DNA of 64,000 bases, from contig NZ_APNG01000015.1 of NCBI RefSeq assembly GCF_040361255.1, positions 50,477-114,476 on the forward strand, written 5' to 3'. Below the pieces are notes generated by a model, which worked only from the letters and a program-made list of their open reading frames with translations, was not told the DNA's origin and did no database searches. The position numbers and the translations under genes are program-made. Position 1 is the stretch's first letter; each line of letters begins with the position of its first letter. The DNA comes from Salinisphaera sp040361255 (GTDB lineage Bacteria; Pseudomonadota; Gammaproteobacteria; Nevskiales; Salinisphaeraceae). Positions 34,492-42,383 of this stretch are shown here, piece after piece.

Positions 34492-35223
34492 ATGCGAATC
34501 GTGATCGTCGACGACGAGCCGCTGGCGCGCGAACGCCTGCGCCGCATGATCGAGGCCTTTCCCGGTTACGATGTGGTCGGGGAAGCCGGTGACGGCGCCA
34601 GCGCGCTGACCTGTATCGACCAGACCAGCGCCGATACCATATTGCTGGACGTGCACATGCCCGGCATGGATGGCCTGCAGGTCGCCCGCGAACTCGCCGA
34701 TGCCGACGTGCCGCCGGCGGTGATCTTCGTGACCGCGCACAGCGAGCATGCATTGTCGGCGCACAACAACCATGCCGCCGGCTACCTGCTCAAACCGGTA
34801 CGCCGCGACGATCTGGCCGCCGCACTGGCGCGCGCGCGTCGGCCCAGCCGTGCGCAGGTTGCCGCACTCGGCGACGTGGTCACGGGCCACGGCCCGGCCT
34901 ATATCAGCGCACGCACCCGCGATGGCATCGAACGCGTGGCCGCAAGCGATATTCTGTATTTCTGGGCCGATCAGAAATACACCACCGTCTATCATATGCA
35001 GGGTGAATTGCTCATCGAGCAGTCGCTGCTCGCACTCGAACAGACGCTGGGCGATGCCTTCATGCGCGTGCACCGCAAGGCGCTGGTTGCCAAGCGCCAT
35101 ATCACCGGCCTGCGTCTGGACGGCGAACAGGGCGCGACGCTGACCCTGCGCCACGTGCATGAGCCGGTACCGGTCAGCCGACGCCGTCTGGCCGAGGTAC
35201 GCGCGCTCGTCGAGCAGCAGTAG
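34492..35223 (+). CDS. algR: LytTR-family response regulator
   Basis: 243 residues. Receiver domain with DDE at 7-9, phospho-acceptor D53 (ILLDVHMPGMDG) and K near 103 (YLLKPVRRDD), then a LytTR DNA-binding domain (about 140-240; FWADQKYTTVYHMQGELLIEQSLLALEQTL and FMRVHRKALVAKRHITGL). This is the AlgR layout. It sits between algZ and hemC, exactly the Pseudomonas order, and may be co-transcribed with hemC (66-nt gap). Confidence 0.92.
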   Translation: MRIVIVDDEPLARERLRRMIEAFPGYDVVGEAGDGASALTCIDQTSADTILLDVHMPGMDGLQVARELADADVPPAVIFVTAHSEHALSAHNNHAAGYLLKPVRRDDLAAALARARRPSRAQVAALGDVVTGHGPAYISARTRDGIERVAASDILYFWADQKYTTVYHMQGELLIEQSLLALEQTLGDAFMRVHRKALVAKRHITGLRLDGEQGATLTLRHVHEPVPVSRRRLAEVRALVEQQ

Positions 35224-35289
35224 AATCCGCGCCGGCTCATCGATTTTCATTGCGCCGCGGTCCGGCGTACTTCAACAAGGCTTTCGTTC

Positions 35290-36210
35290 ATGTCCAAAAC
35301 CCTGCGTATCGCCACCCGCCAGTCCCAGCTTGCGATGTGGCAGGCCGAACACGTACAGGTGCGCCTGCAGACCGCGCTGCCCGATATCGACGTCGTGTTG
35401 TTGCCCATTCGTACCGAGGGTGATCGCGTACTCGATCGGCCGTTGGCCGAGATCGGCGGCAAGGGCTTGTTTCTAAAAGAACTCGAAGCCGCGATCGCAA
35501 ACGGCGAGGCAGATATGGCGGTGCATTCGATGAAGGACGTACCGGCCGAACTGCCGCCGGGCTTCGCGTTGCCGACCGTGCTCGCGCCCGGCAGCCCGCT
35601 GGATGCGTTCGTGTCCAATCATTACGACACGCTCGAATCCTTGCCCGACGGGGCGCGCGTGGGCACCTCCAGCCTGCGCCGCGCGGCCATGATCAAGCAT
35701 CTGCGCCCGGATCTGGAAATCCTGAGCCTGCGCGGCAATGTACAAACGCGTCTGGCCAAGCTCGACCGCGGCGATTTCGATGCCATCGTGCTTGCCTGTG
35801 CGGGTCTCGAACGCCTCGAACTGGCCTCGCGTATCGCCAGCGAACTGACCGTGGAGCAAAGCCTGCCGGCGATCGGCCAGGGCGTGCTGGGTATCGAGAT
35901 CCGGGCCGACGACGATGAAACCGCCGCCCATATCGCCGCCCTGGACGACGAATACACGCATATCCGGATCGATGCCGAGCGCGCGGTCAACGCACGTCTC
36001 GAGGGCAGCTGTCATCTGCCGATCGCCGCCCACGCGGTTCATGACGGCCAGACGCTGCGCCTGCGCGCCTGTGTCGGCAAGCCTGATGGCAGTGTCATGG
36101 TGCGCGACGAAATCAGCGGCCCGACCGGCGAAGCGGCCGAACTGGGTCACCGGCTGGCCGAGCGGCTGCTGGCCGCTGGCGCGGACAAGATTCTCGCTGA
36201 TCTGGGATGA
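35290..36210 (+). CDS. hemC: Porphobilinogen deaminase (hydroxymethylbilane synthase)
   Basis: Joins four porphobilinogens into hydroxymethylbilane for haem synthesis. 306 residues. RIATRQSQLAMWQAEHV, IGGKGLFLKELEAAI, AVHSMKDVP, GTSSLRRAAM, LRGNVQTRLAKLD and LEGSCHLPIAA are conserved. C241 is the dipyrromethane-cofactor cysteine. It begins the hemC-hemD-hemX-hemY run and overlaps hemD by 4 bp (ATGA). Confidence 0.97.
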   Translation: MSKTLRIATRQSQLAMWQAEHVQVRLQTALPDIDVVLLPIRTEGDRVLDRPLAEIGGKGLFLKELEAAIANGEADMAVHSMKDVPAELPPGFALPTVLAPGSPLDAFVSNHYDTLESLPDGARVGTSSLRRAAMIKHLRPDLEILSLRGNVQTRLAKLDRGDFDAIVLACAGLERLELASRIASELTVEQSLPAIGQGVLGIEIRADDDETAAHIAALDDEYTHIRIDAERAVNARLEGSCHLPIAAHAVHDGQTLRLRACVGKPDGSVMVRDEISGPTGEAAELGHRLAERLLAAGADKILADLG

Positions 36211-36989
36211 ATGCGCCGCTGGCCGGGCAAACGATCTGGCTGACCCGCGCCGCGCATCAAAGCGCGGATTGGGCCCGCCAACTCGAGCAGGCCGGTGCGA
36301 CGGTGATCGTCGAGCCACTGCTGGCGATCGAAACCACGTCCGAGCGCGCCGCTGCCCGGCAGGCGCTTGCCCGCGCGCGTAGCGCTGATCGGTTGCTGGC
36401 CACCAGCACCAATGCTGTTGATGCGGCCTGGCAAATCATGCCGGACTTCGAACCGGCCGGGCAGCTCTACGGCGTGGGCGCGGCGAGCGCGGATGCGCTT
36501 GAAGCCGCGGCCGGGCGGGCCGTACACCGTCCGCAGGGTGCGTTCACCAGCGAAGCGTTGCTTGCGATGGACGCGCTGACCGATGTGGCCGGGCTGGATA
36601 TTGCCATTCTGTCCGGCGAGGGCGGGCGCAGTCTGCTGGTCGATACGTTGAGCGAACGCGGCGCACGGGTTGAAAAGATCGCGCTTTATCGCCGGCTTTG
36701 GTTGACGCCGGAGCGCGAGCGGCTCGAAGAGATCGCCGCGCGGGCGGATACCGCGATCGTGACCAGTGGTGAAGCGTTGTCGCATCTGGCGGATATCGCC
36801 AGTACACCGCAAAACGCGGCTTTGCGGGCCGCCTTGCAACGCTGTCGGTTGGTGGCGCCAAGCGCGCGTGTGGTAAAACAGGCCGATCAACGCCTGTACT
36901 GGCAGCATGCACCGCTGATTGTCGAGAACATCAGCGGCGAGGCCATCGTGGCCGCGCTTGCGCGGCTGTCGACGGGCGACCGACAATAG
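36207..36989 (+). CDS. hemD: Uroporphyrinogen-III synthase
   Basis: Closes hydroxymethylbilane to uroporphyrinogen III with ring inversion. 260 residues; the family is poorly conserved, but the opening GQTIWLTRAAHQSADWARQLEQAGATVIVEPLLAIE, GVGAASADALEAA and IVTSGEALSHLADIA are typical, and the position after hemC with ATGA overlap makes the call firm. It is followed by hemX after 46 nt. Confidence 0.92.
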   Translation: MNAPLAGQTIWLTRAAHQSADWARQLEQAGATVIVEPLLAIETTSERAAARQALARARSADRLLATSTNAVDAAWQIMPDFEPAGQLYGVGAASADALEAAAGRAVHRPQGAFTSEALLAMDALTDVAGLDIAILSGEGGRSLLVDTLSERGARVEKIALYRRLWLTPERERLEEIAARADTAIVTSGEALSHLADIASTPQNAALRAALQRCRLVAPSARVVKQADQRLYWQHAPLIVENISGEAIVAALARLSTGDRQ

Positions 36990-37035
36990 CAGCCATCGCT
37001 ACGGGCTATCGGCTACCGGGGGAATCCGCGACCAC

Positions 37036-38604
37036 ATGAGTGAAGAAAAGCGTAACGACGCCCCTTCGAGCAAGGGCGCTGACCAGGACAACAGCGCAGC
37101 CAGCGCGTCGAAACCGGCCAGTACCACGAGCGGCGCTGCGAAATCGTCCGGCGGTCAAGCGGCCGACAAGTCCCGTTCCGGGCAGGACAGCGCCGGCAAA
37201 GCCAGCACGAAGCAGAGCGCGTCGGGCGCAAAAGCCTCGGGTACGGCCAAGTCCGGCACGACATCGGGTTCGTCGTCGAATACGCCGACCCACACCGGCA
37301 CGCCCAAGTCCGGCACTGCATCGTCGAGCGCAGCCAGCGCCGGTACGACCGGTACGACCAAGAGCTCGGCCAGTACGTCGACACCGAAGGCCGCCGCAGC
37401 CGGCTCGGCGACGCCCAACCGGCCGACCGCGGCCGGTTCCGGTAGCGGTGGCGCCAGCAAGCCGCCCATCATCGCCATCGTCGCGGTGGTGATCGCGGCA
37501 ATCGCCTTGGTCATATCCGGCTGGCTGCTCTATCGTGGCGAACAGCGTCTGGCCTCGGCGGACTCGCGTCTGGATACGGTCGAAAAGAGCGTGCAATCCA
37601 GCGTGCAGGACATCGTCATGCCCAAGCTGTCGCGCTTCGATTCGCGACTGCAGTCGCTGAATTCGGATCTCGACGATCTGGGTTCGCGCCTCGATCGGCG
37701 TGGCCAGACGCTCTCCGAGCTGCAGGAGTCGCTGCAAACGACCCAGACCCAGCTGGCGGAGCTCTCCGATGCGCGCAATGACGGCGCCAACCGGCTGCAA
37801 CTCGATCAGATCGAATCGCTGCTGCGCGTTGCCAATCAGCGTGTCCAGCTCTATGACGACCCGCAGGGCGCAGCCCGTGCGCTGGAAATGGCCAGCGATG
37901 CCATCGCGCGCAAGAACGATCCGCGTTTGTTCGATATTCGCGGCGAAATCGCCAACGAGATCGCCGCGCTGCAGGCGCTGCCGTCGCCGGATATCGAAGG
38001 GCTGTCGTTACAGCTGGCCGCGCTGATCGAACAGGTGCCCAACCTGCCGCTGGCCTCGAGCGTGCCCGGCGAATACGAAAACCAGGAACAGGCGTCGCAG
38101 GACGCGGATAGCGACGAGGGCATGAGCTTCGACGAATTCCAGTCGCAGTTCAGCCAGGGCTGGGATCATTTCAAGAACTCGGTTGGCGATGCCCTGTCCG
38201 GCATGCTCACCATTCGCCGTTCGGATGGTACGCAGCGCGCGTTGCTGCCGCCGGATCAGGCGTTCTTCCTGAATCAGAATCTGCAGCTGGAACTGCGCAG
38301 TGCCCGGTTAGCGCTGCTCGAACGCGATACCCAGAACTATCGCGAGAGTCTGGCCACTGCGCGCGAATGGCTTGCCGACTACTACGATACCGACGCTGCG
38401 CCCGTGTCGAACATGCGCGAGCGGCTCGATCAGATGAGCAACGTCAAGCTCGACTGGGATACACCGGATATTTCTCGCAGCCTGGTACTGCTCGAGCAAC
38501 TCAAGTCGCGTCGCGGCGGCTCGGGCGATAGCAGCGCCGGTAGCGCCGGTGGCGAAAGCGATAACGCAGGTACCGGTCAGGCGACCGGCCAGGAAGGTGC
38601 CTGA
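37036..38604 (+). CDS. hemX: HemX-like membrane protein (uroporphyrinogen C-methyltransferase-like)
   Basis: 522 residues. Residues 1-145 are a low-complexity tail of S, T, A, G and K, then one membrane helix (about 148-168, PPIIAIVAVVIAAIALVISGW), a coiled-coil (about 180-265, SRLDTVEKSVQSSVQDIV...SLQTTQTQLAELSD) and the helical HemX domain (ANQRVQLYDDPQGAARALEMASDAI, LLPPDQAFFLNQNLQLELRSARLALLERD). HemX homologues are thought to regulate or scaffold haem enzymes rather than methylate. The disordered N-terminus is longer than in E. coli. It ends with a 1-bp stop/start overlap with hemY. ATG 37036 is preferred to upstream options that overlap hemD. Confidence 0.9.
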   Translation: MSEEKRNDAPSSKGADQDNSAASASKPASTTSGAAKSSGGQAADKSRSGQDSAGKASTKQSASGAKASGTAKSGTTSGSSSNTPTHTGTPKSGTASSSAASAGTTGTTKSSASTSTPKAAAAGSATPNRPTAAGSGSGGASKPPIIAIVAVVIAAIALVISGWLLYRGEQRLASADSRLDTVEKSVQSSVQDIVMPKLSRFDSRLQSLNSDLDDLGSRLDRRGQTLSELQESLQTTQTQLAELSDARNDGANRLQLDQIESLLRVANQRVQLYDDPQGAARALEMASDAIARKNDPRLFDIRGEIANEIAALQALPSPDIEGLSLQLAALIEQVPNLPLASSVPGEYENQEQASQDADSDEGMSFDEFQSQFSQGWDHFKNSVGDALSGMLTIRRSDGTQRALLPPDQAFFLNQNLQLELRSARLALLERDTQNYRESLATAREWLADYYDTDAAPVSNMRERLDQMSNVKLDWDTPDISRSLVLLEQLKSRRGGSGDSSAGSAGGESDNAGTGQATGQEGA

Positions 38605-39788
38605 TGCGCCGTACGCTGCTGGCTTTCTGCCTATTCCTGATTCTCGGCATTGTCATTGCGCTGGTCTTTCGCGATCAGCATGGCTATCTGCTGCTGTCCT
38701 TCGGCGGCTGGGAAGTCGAAACCTCGCTGCTGTTCGCGGTGGCCGCGCTGGTCGTGGTGCTGGCGATTGCGATCGGTCTCTACAAACTCGTGGTGGCCGG
38801 CGTGCTGCTGCCGCGCTCGTTGCGCAACCGGCTGGCCAAACGCCGCGAACGCAAGGCGCGGCATTCGCTTTATGACGGTATGCAGCTGTTACTGGAGGGG
38901 CGCTGGGCGCGTGCCCAGACCGAGCTCAGCCGTCTGGCCGATCGCCATGAAGCGCCGGGGCTGAATTATCTGCTCGCCGCACGCGCGGCCCAGTTCCAGG
39001 GCCACGTGTCCGACCGCGACCGGTTTCTCGAGCTGGCTGCCTCACGCAAGGGCGCGAGCGAACTGGCGGTATTACTCACCCAGGCCCAGCTGCAGATCCA
39101 GCAGGGCCAGAGTGCCGAAGCCATGGCCAGCCTCGCCCGGCTGTATCAGATGGAACCGACCCATCCGCAGGTCCTGCAGCTGTATGCAGCGCAGTCGGCG
39201 AGCGTGGGCGACTACAAGCAGCTGCGCGCGTTGGTGCCGGCGCTGTACAAATACGGCGAGATGCCCACCGAGAATATCGATCGGCTGGCCGTGGATGCCT
39301 GGAACGACGATCTGGCCCACAACCAGCAGAAAGATGCCATTGCCCTGACCACGGCCTGGAAGCGCGTGCCCAAGCGCCTGCGTTCGCGCCCGAGCATGGT
39401 CGAGCGCTATGCCAAGCTGCTCAAGCAGGCCGGCGCCGACGAACAGGCCGCCGATGTGGTGCGCGAAACGCTCAAGCAGGAATGGAGCGCGTCGCTGGTT
39501 TTGCTGTTTGGCGACCTGGAATGTGCCGATCGTACGGCCCAGCTGGCCACGGTCGAAAACTGGCTCAAGCAGTACGGCGAAGAGCCCGAACTGTTGCTGG
39601 TGGCTGGCCGCCTGTGCCTGCGCAATCGGCTTTGGGGACGGGCCCGCAGCTATTTCGAAGCCAGCCAGAAGAACCAGTCGCGCCCGGATGCGTTGCTCGA
39701 GCTGGGCCGGCTGTTCGAGGAAATCAACGAAAAGGAAGAAGCGCGCTCGGCCTATCGCCGAGGCCTGGAATTGCGCGACGATGCATAG
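38604..39788 (+). CDS. hemY: HemY-like TPR membrane protein
   Basis: 394 residues. Two N-terminal membrane helices (about 4-20 and 38-68) are followed by TPR-like helical repeats (SLYDGMQLLLEGRWARAQTELSRLADRHEAPGLNYLLAARAAQFQG; HPQVLQLYAAQSASVGDYKQL; RPDALLELGRLFEEINEKEEARSAYRRGLEL). This is the proteobacterial HemY encoded with hemX, distinct from the oxidase of the same name. It overlaps hemX by one base and the next gene by 8 bp. Confidence 0.92.
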   Translation: MRRTLLAFCLFLILGIVIALVFRDQHGYLLLSFGGWEVETSLLFAVAALVVVLAIAIGLYKLVVAGVLLPRSLRNRLAKRRERKARHSLYDGMQLLLEGRWARAQTELSRLADRHEAPGLNYLLAARAAQFQGHVSDRDRFLELAASRKGASELAVLLTQAQLQIQQGQSAEAMASLARLYQMEPTHPQVLQLYAAQSASVGDYKQLRALVPALYKYGEMPTENIDRLAVDAWNDDLAHNQQKDAIALTTAWKRVPKRLRSRPSMVERYAKLLKQAGADEQAADVVRETLKQEWSASLVLLFGDLECADRTAQLATVENWLKQYGEEPELLLVAGRLCLRNRLWGRARSYFEASQKNQSRPDALLELGRLFEEINEKEEARSAYRRGLELRDDA

Positions 39789-40638
39789 CCTGATCGTGGG
39801 CTGTGGCGACACCGGCGTGCGGGTTGCCGCACGCGCGGTCGCCGCCGGCGATTCGGTCACCGGCGTGGTGCGCAGTTCCGCCAGTGCGGCGCGGGTACGC
39901 GGGGTTGGCGCGACCGCGCAGATGCTCGATCTCGATACCGATACGCTCGATCTGGGTGCCTGCGACCGGCTGTTTTATTTCGCCCCGCCACAACGCGAAG
40001 GCGAGGCCGATACGCGCATGGCCCGCGTACTCGCGGCGCTGGACGCGACGCCGGCCTATACCGTCTATATCAGCACCAGCGGCGTGTACGGCGATTGCGG
40101 CGGCGACTGGGTGGATGAAACACGCCCGGTGAATGCCGAAAGCGAGCGTGCCAAACGACGTGTCGACGCCGAACGCCAGATCCTGGCATTCGCGCGCGAG
40201 GCGCGCATACTGCGCGCGCCGGGCATCTACGGGCCAAACCGGCTGCCGATCGAGCGGCTACGTGACGCCACGCCGATTCTCGATGACGCCGACGGTGGCT
40301 GGAGCAACCGGATTCATATCGACGATCTCGCCGCCATCGCCTGGCTGGCCGGTAGCCAGAGCTTGTCGCATAACGTCTATAACGCCAGCGATGGCCATCC
40401 GACGGGTCTGGGCGTGTATTACGATACCCTCGCGCATATGCTCGATGTTGAGCCGCCGCCCCGTATTTCCTGGGCCGAGGCCGAGCAGCGTTTTTCGGCG
40501 ATGCGTCTATCGTTTCTGCGCGAGTCGCGGCGGCTGAGCAACCAGCGCCTGCGCGAGGACAGCGGCTATGAATTCGCGTTCGCGGATTTTCACGATGGGC
40601 TGGCTGCCAGTCTCAAGGCCGAGCCGCCGCTGGACTGA
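39781..40638 (+). CDS. NAD(P)-binding extended-SDR/epimerase-like protein (YeeZ-like)
   Basis: 285 residues beginning MHSLIVGCGDTGVRVAARAVAAGDSV, a Rossmann GxGxxG turn of the atypical SDR group. STSGVYGDCGG and APGIYGPNRLPIERLR are typical of the YeeZ/epimerase family; the classic YxxxK is weakly kept (YISTSGVYG). The start overlaps the hemY stop by 8 bp, so it is part of the hem operon. Substrate unknown. A tail region of intergenic repeats follows. Confidence 0.88.
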   Translation: MHSLIVGCGDTGVRVAARAVAAGDSVTGVVRSSASAARVRGVGATAQMLDLDTDTLDLGACDRLFYFAPPQREGEADTRMARVLAALDATPAYTVYISTSGVYGDCGGDWVDETRPVNAESERAKRRVDAERQILAFAREARILRAPGIYGPNRLPIERLRDATPILDDADGGWSNRIHIDDLAAIAWLAGSQSLSHNVYNASDGHPTGLGVYYDTLAHMLDVEPPPRISWAEAEQRFSAMRLSFLRESRRLSNQRLREDSGYEFAFADFHDGLAASLKAEPPLD

Positions 40639-40724
40639 TAACCCGGCGCCAAAGCAGCGGGCGAGGTGCGTGGTTTTCGACGCCGTCGAGAAATTTAGCA
40701 CCGGCTTGATCATCTACGCAGCCC

Positions 40725-41038
40725 GGCACGCGGCATGAACATCAATCAGGCCGCCTGGCCTTAGAACGATCTGTCTTCGCGTTTACTCGCGGCCAACCCG
40801 CCTGCTCGAGAGACACCAAACGAATGTCACGCAGGATCAAGGTAAACGTGCCCGGCGGGCGCCGCCGGCGCGGCGCGCCAGGTTCACGCTACGGGCTACG
40901 TTTCTCAAAGCCGTGTCCGCGGATCGACGCCGATTCACACAGATCAAAAGCGGCCCCGCACAAACCCGACGTCGCCAGCCCTTTGCCCAGATCTGTGTTG
41001 ATCTGTGTCGATCTGCGGAAAGTGATTGTCGTGTTACC
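40725..41038. repeat. Intergenic repeat cluster 3, copy 1
   Basis: First of two direct copies 330 bp apart. It opens with GAACATCAATCAGGCCGCC, carries a B'-like run with TTCGCGTTTACTCGCGG, then the arm TCCGCGGATCGACGCCGATT (40916-40945) and its inverted partner made of repeated GATCTGTGT units (40988-41019), and closes with GTGATTGTCGTGTTACC. Small frames inside follow the repeat and are not taken as genes. Confidence 0.85.
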
Positions 41039-41054
41039 GATGAGTGCGCTGAGC

Positions 41055-41378
41055 AGCACGCGGCGTGAACATCAATCAGGCCGCCTGGCCTTCGCGTGAT
41101 CTGTCTTTGCGCCTTATTCGCGTGGCTTCGCGTTCACTGGCGGCCAACCTGCCTGCTCGAGAGACACCAAACGAATGTCACGCAGGATCAAGGTAAACGT
41201 GCCGGTCGGGCGCCGCCGGCCTGGCGCGCCGGTTCATGCTACGGGCTACGTTTCTCAAAGCCGTGTCCGCAGATCGACGCCGATTCACGCAGATCAAAAG
41301 CGGCCCCGCACAAACCCGACGTCGCCAGCCCTTTGCTCAGATCTGTGTTGATCTGCGGAAAGTGATTGTCGTGTTACC
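41055..41378. repeat. Intergenic repeat cluster 3, copy 2
   Basis: Second direct copy, nearly identical to copy 1. Differences include an extra B'-type stretch near 41096-41145 and loss of one 10-nt GATCTGTGTC unit in the inverted arm (41338-41359). The non-repeat sequence from 41379 to 41530 holds nothing recognisable. Confidence 0.85.
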
Positions 41379-41530
41379 TATCTGTCTGCGTAATCAAGAA
41401 CGCCGAGGCCTGGCCACTATTTATGTGCATGTCGTGGCAACCAGTGGCTGCGACGCGCCTGTGTGCAAAGGTGTGCGTTCAACCCGAAAAATCCATCTAT
41501 TTTGTGCCGGGTTGATCAGCCGGCGCGGGC

Positions 41531-41992
41531 TCAGCCGCCGGCGCCGATACGCGGCACGATCAGATCGTTGCGGTCCAGTCCGTCGGCAAAGCGTGAAATT
41601 ACCGTATCCAGGCAGTTTGCGCCGGTCAGCGCGAAAACCACATCGCCGCTGAGGTTTTCGATCATGGCAGCGTTGTAGAGATAACTGGGGGTGCCGCCGC
41701 GACAGTTGCCGATGCGGTCTTCGGAGAGCGTGAGTCGGTATTTAGCCTGGCGGGCCAGGCTGTCGTAGGCACGGCTACGTTCGAGTGCCGCCGCGTCGTA
41801 AGACATCAGCGCCCAGCCGCGTTCGCGCAGGCTCGCGCGTAGACGCTCTACGAGCACGCCGTCGTCACCGGGCACGGCAACCGCGCGCGCCGCACCGTTG
41901 TCTGCCGAGGGCAATGGCGCGCCGGCACAGGCACTGAGCATGCCGTAGAGCATAATCGCCAGAGCGAGCGACGGAATCTTGCGTAGCGTCAT
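41531..41992 (-). CDS. Hypothetical lipoprotein
   Basis: 153 residues with a lipoprotein signal ending MLSAC (C22), then ADNGAARAVAVPGDDGVLVERLRASLRERGWALMSYDAAALERS and a C-terminal part with two Cys (NCRGGTPSYLYNAAMIENLSGDVVFALTGANCLDTVISRF) that could form a disulfide. No family is recognised. ATG 41992 is chosen because it gives a proper lipoprotein signal; the longer frame upstream is unstructured. Ribosome-site support is weak. Confidence 0.72.
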   Translation of the reverse strand: MTLRKIPSLALAIMLYGMLSACAGAPLPSADNGAARAVAVPGDDGVLVERLRASLRERGWALMSYDAAALERSRAYDSLARQAKYRLTLSEDRIGNCRGGTPSYLYNAAMIENLSGDVVFALTGANCLDTVISRFADGLDRNDLIVPRIGAGG

Positions 41993-42383
41993 CGTGTTCT
42001 GCACAGACCAGGGCACTACAGGATACCCGCTGGCTGCCAGCAGGCGTACCTGTTTCATGGCATCGACCGGCGTGTCGACGGCGCCAGCCGTGCCTTCGGG
42101 AGACTTGTTCGAGCCCGCCACGGGGTTTGCTGAGCCGGGCTGCTCGCACCGCTGCAAGCGTCGTCCGAACGGCATTGGCGTGCCCAACGAGTTGATGCAA
42201 TGGCCGCGACCGTGCTTTCTTGGTTGAGCCGAGGCAAAGCACAAATCTCGACGGGGGCTTCGTAGTGAACGAATCGTGGCCGCTTCGAATGTATGCCGTG
42301 TGGGTAGGGCCGGCGGCGCGGAATACCTGCGTGCGCCGCGATTCTGGCGCCTGGGCATTCGCATATAGCCGTGGTGGCCCACC
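41993..42383. other. Divergent intergenic region before the hybrid kinase
   Basis: 391 bases between a minus-strand lipoprotein and the plus-strand kinase. No gene, terminator or convincing promoter was seen. A stretch with GGGCTCGAAC on the minus strand looks superficially like a tRNA T-arm but has no pairing stem. Confidence 0.4.

Noticed and set aside
33280..35250. A 656-codon minus-strand frame opposite algZ and algR
   Set aside because: The plus-strand genes are well-supported family members; the antisense protein is H/Q/R-rich and has no domain.
40824..41365. Two similar small proteins (SRRIKVNVPGG-type and its copy)
   Set aside because: They follow the direct DNA repeat, include the inverted arms, differ in reading frame context and lack a ribosome site.
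42090..42150. tRNA-like T-arm (GGGCTCGAAC on the minus strand)
   Set aside because: The flanking bases do not pair and no acceptor, D or anticodon arm could be drawn.
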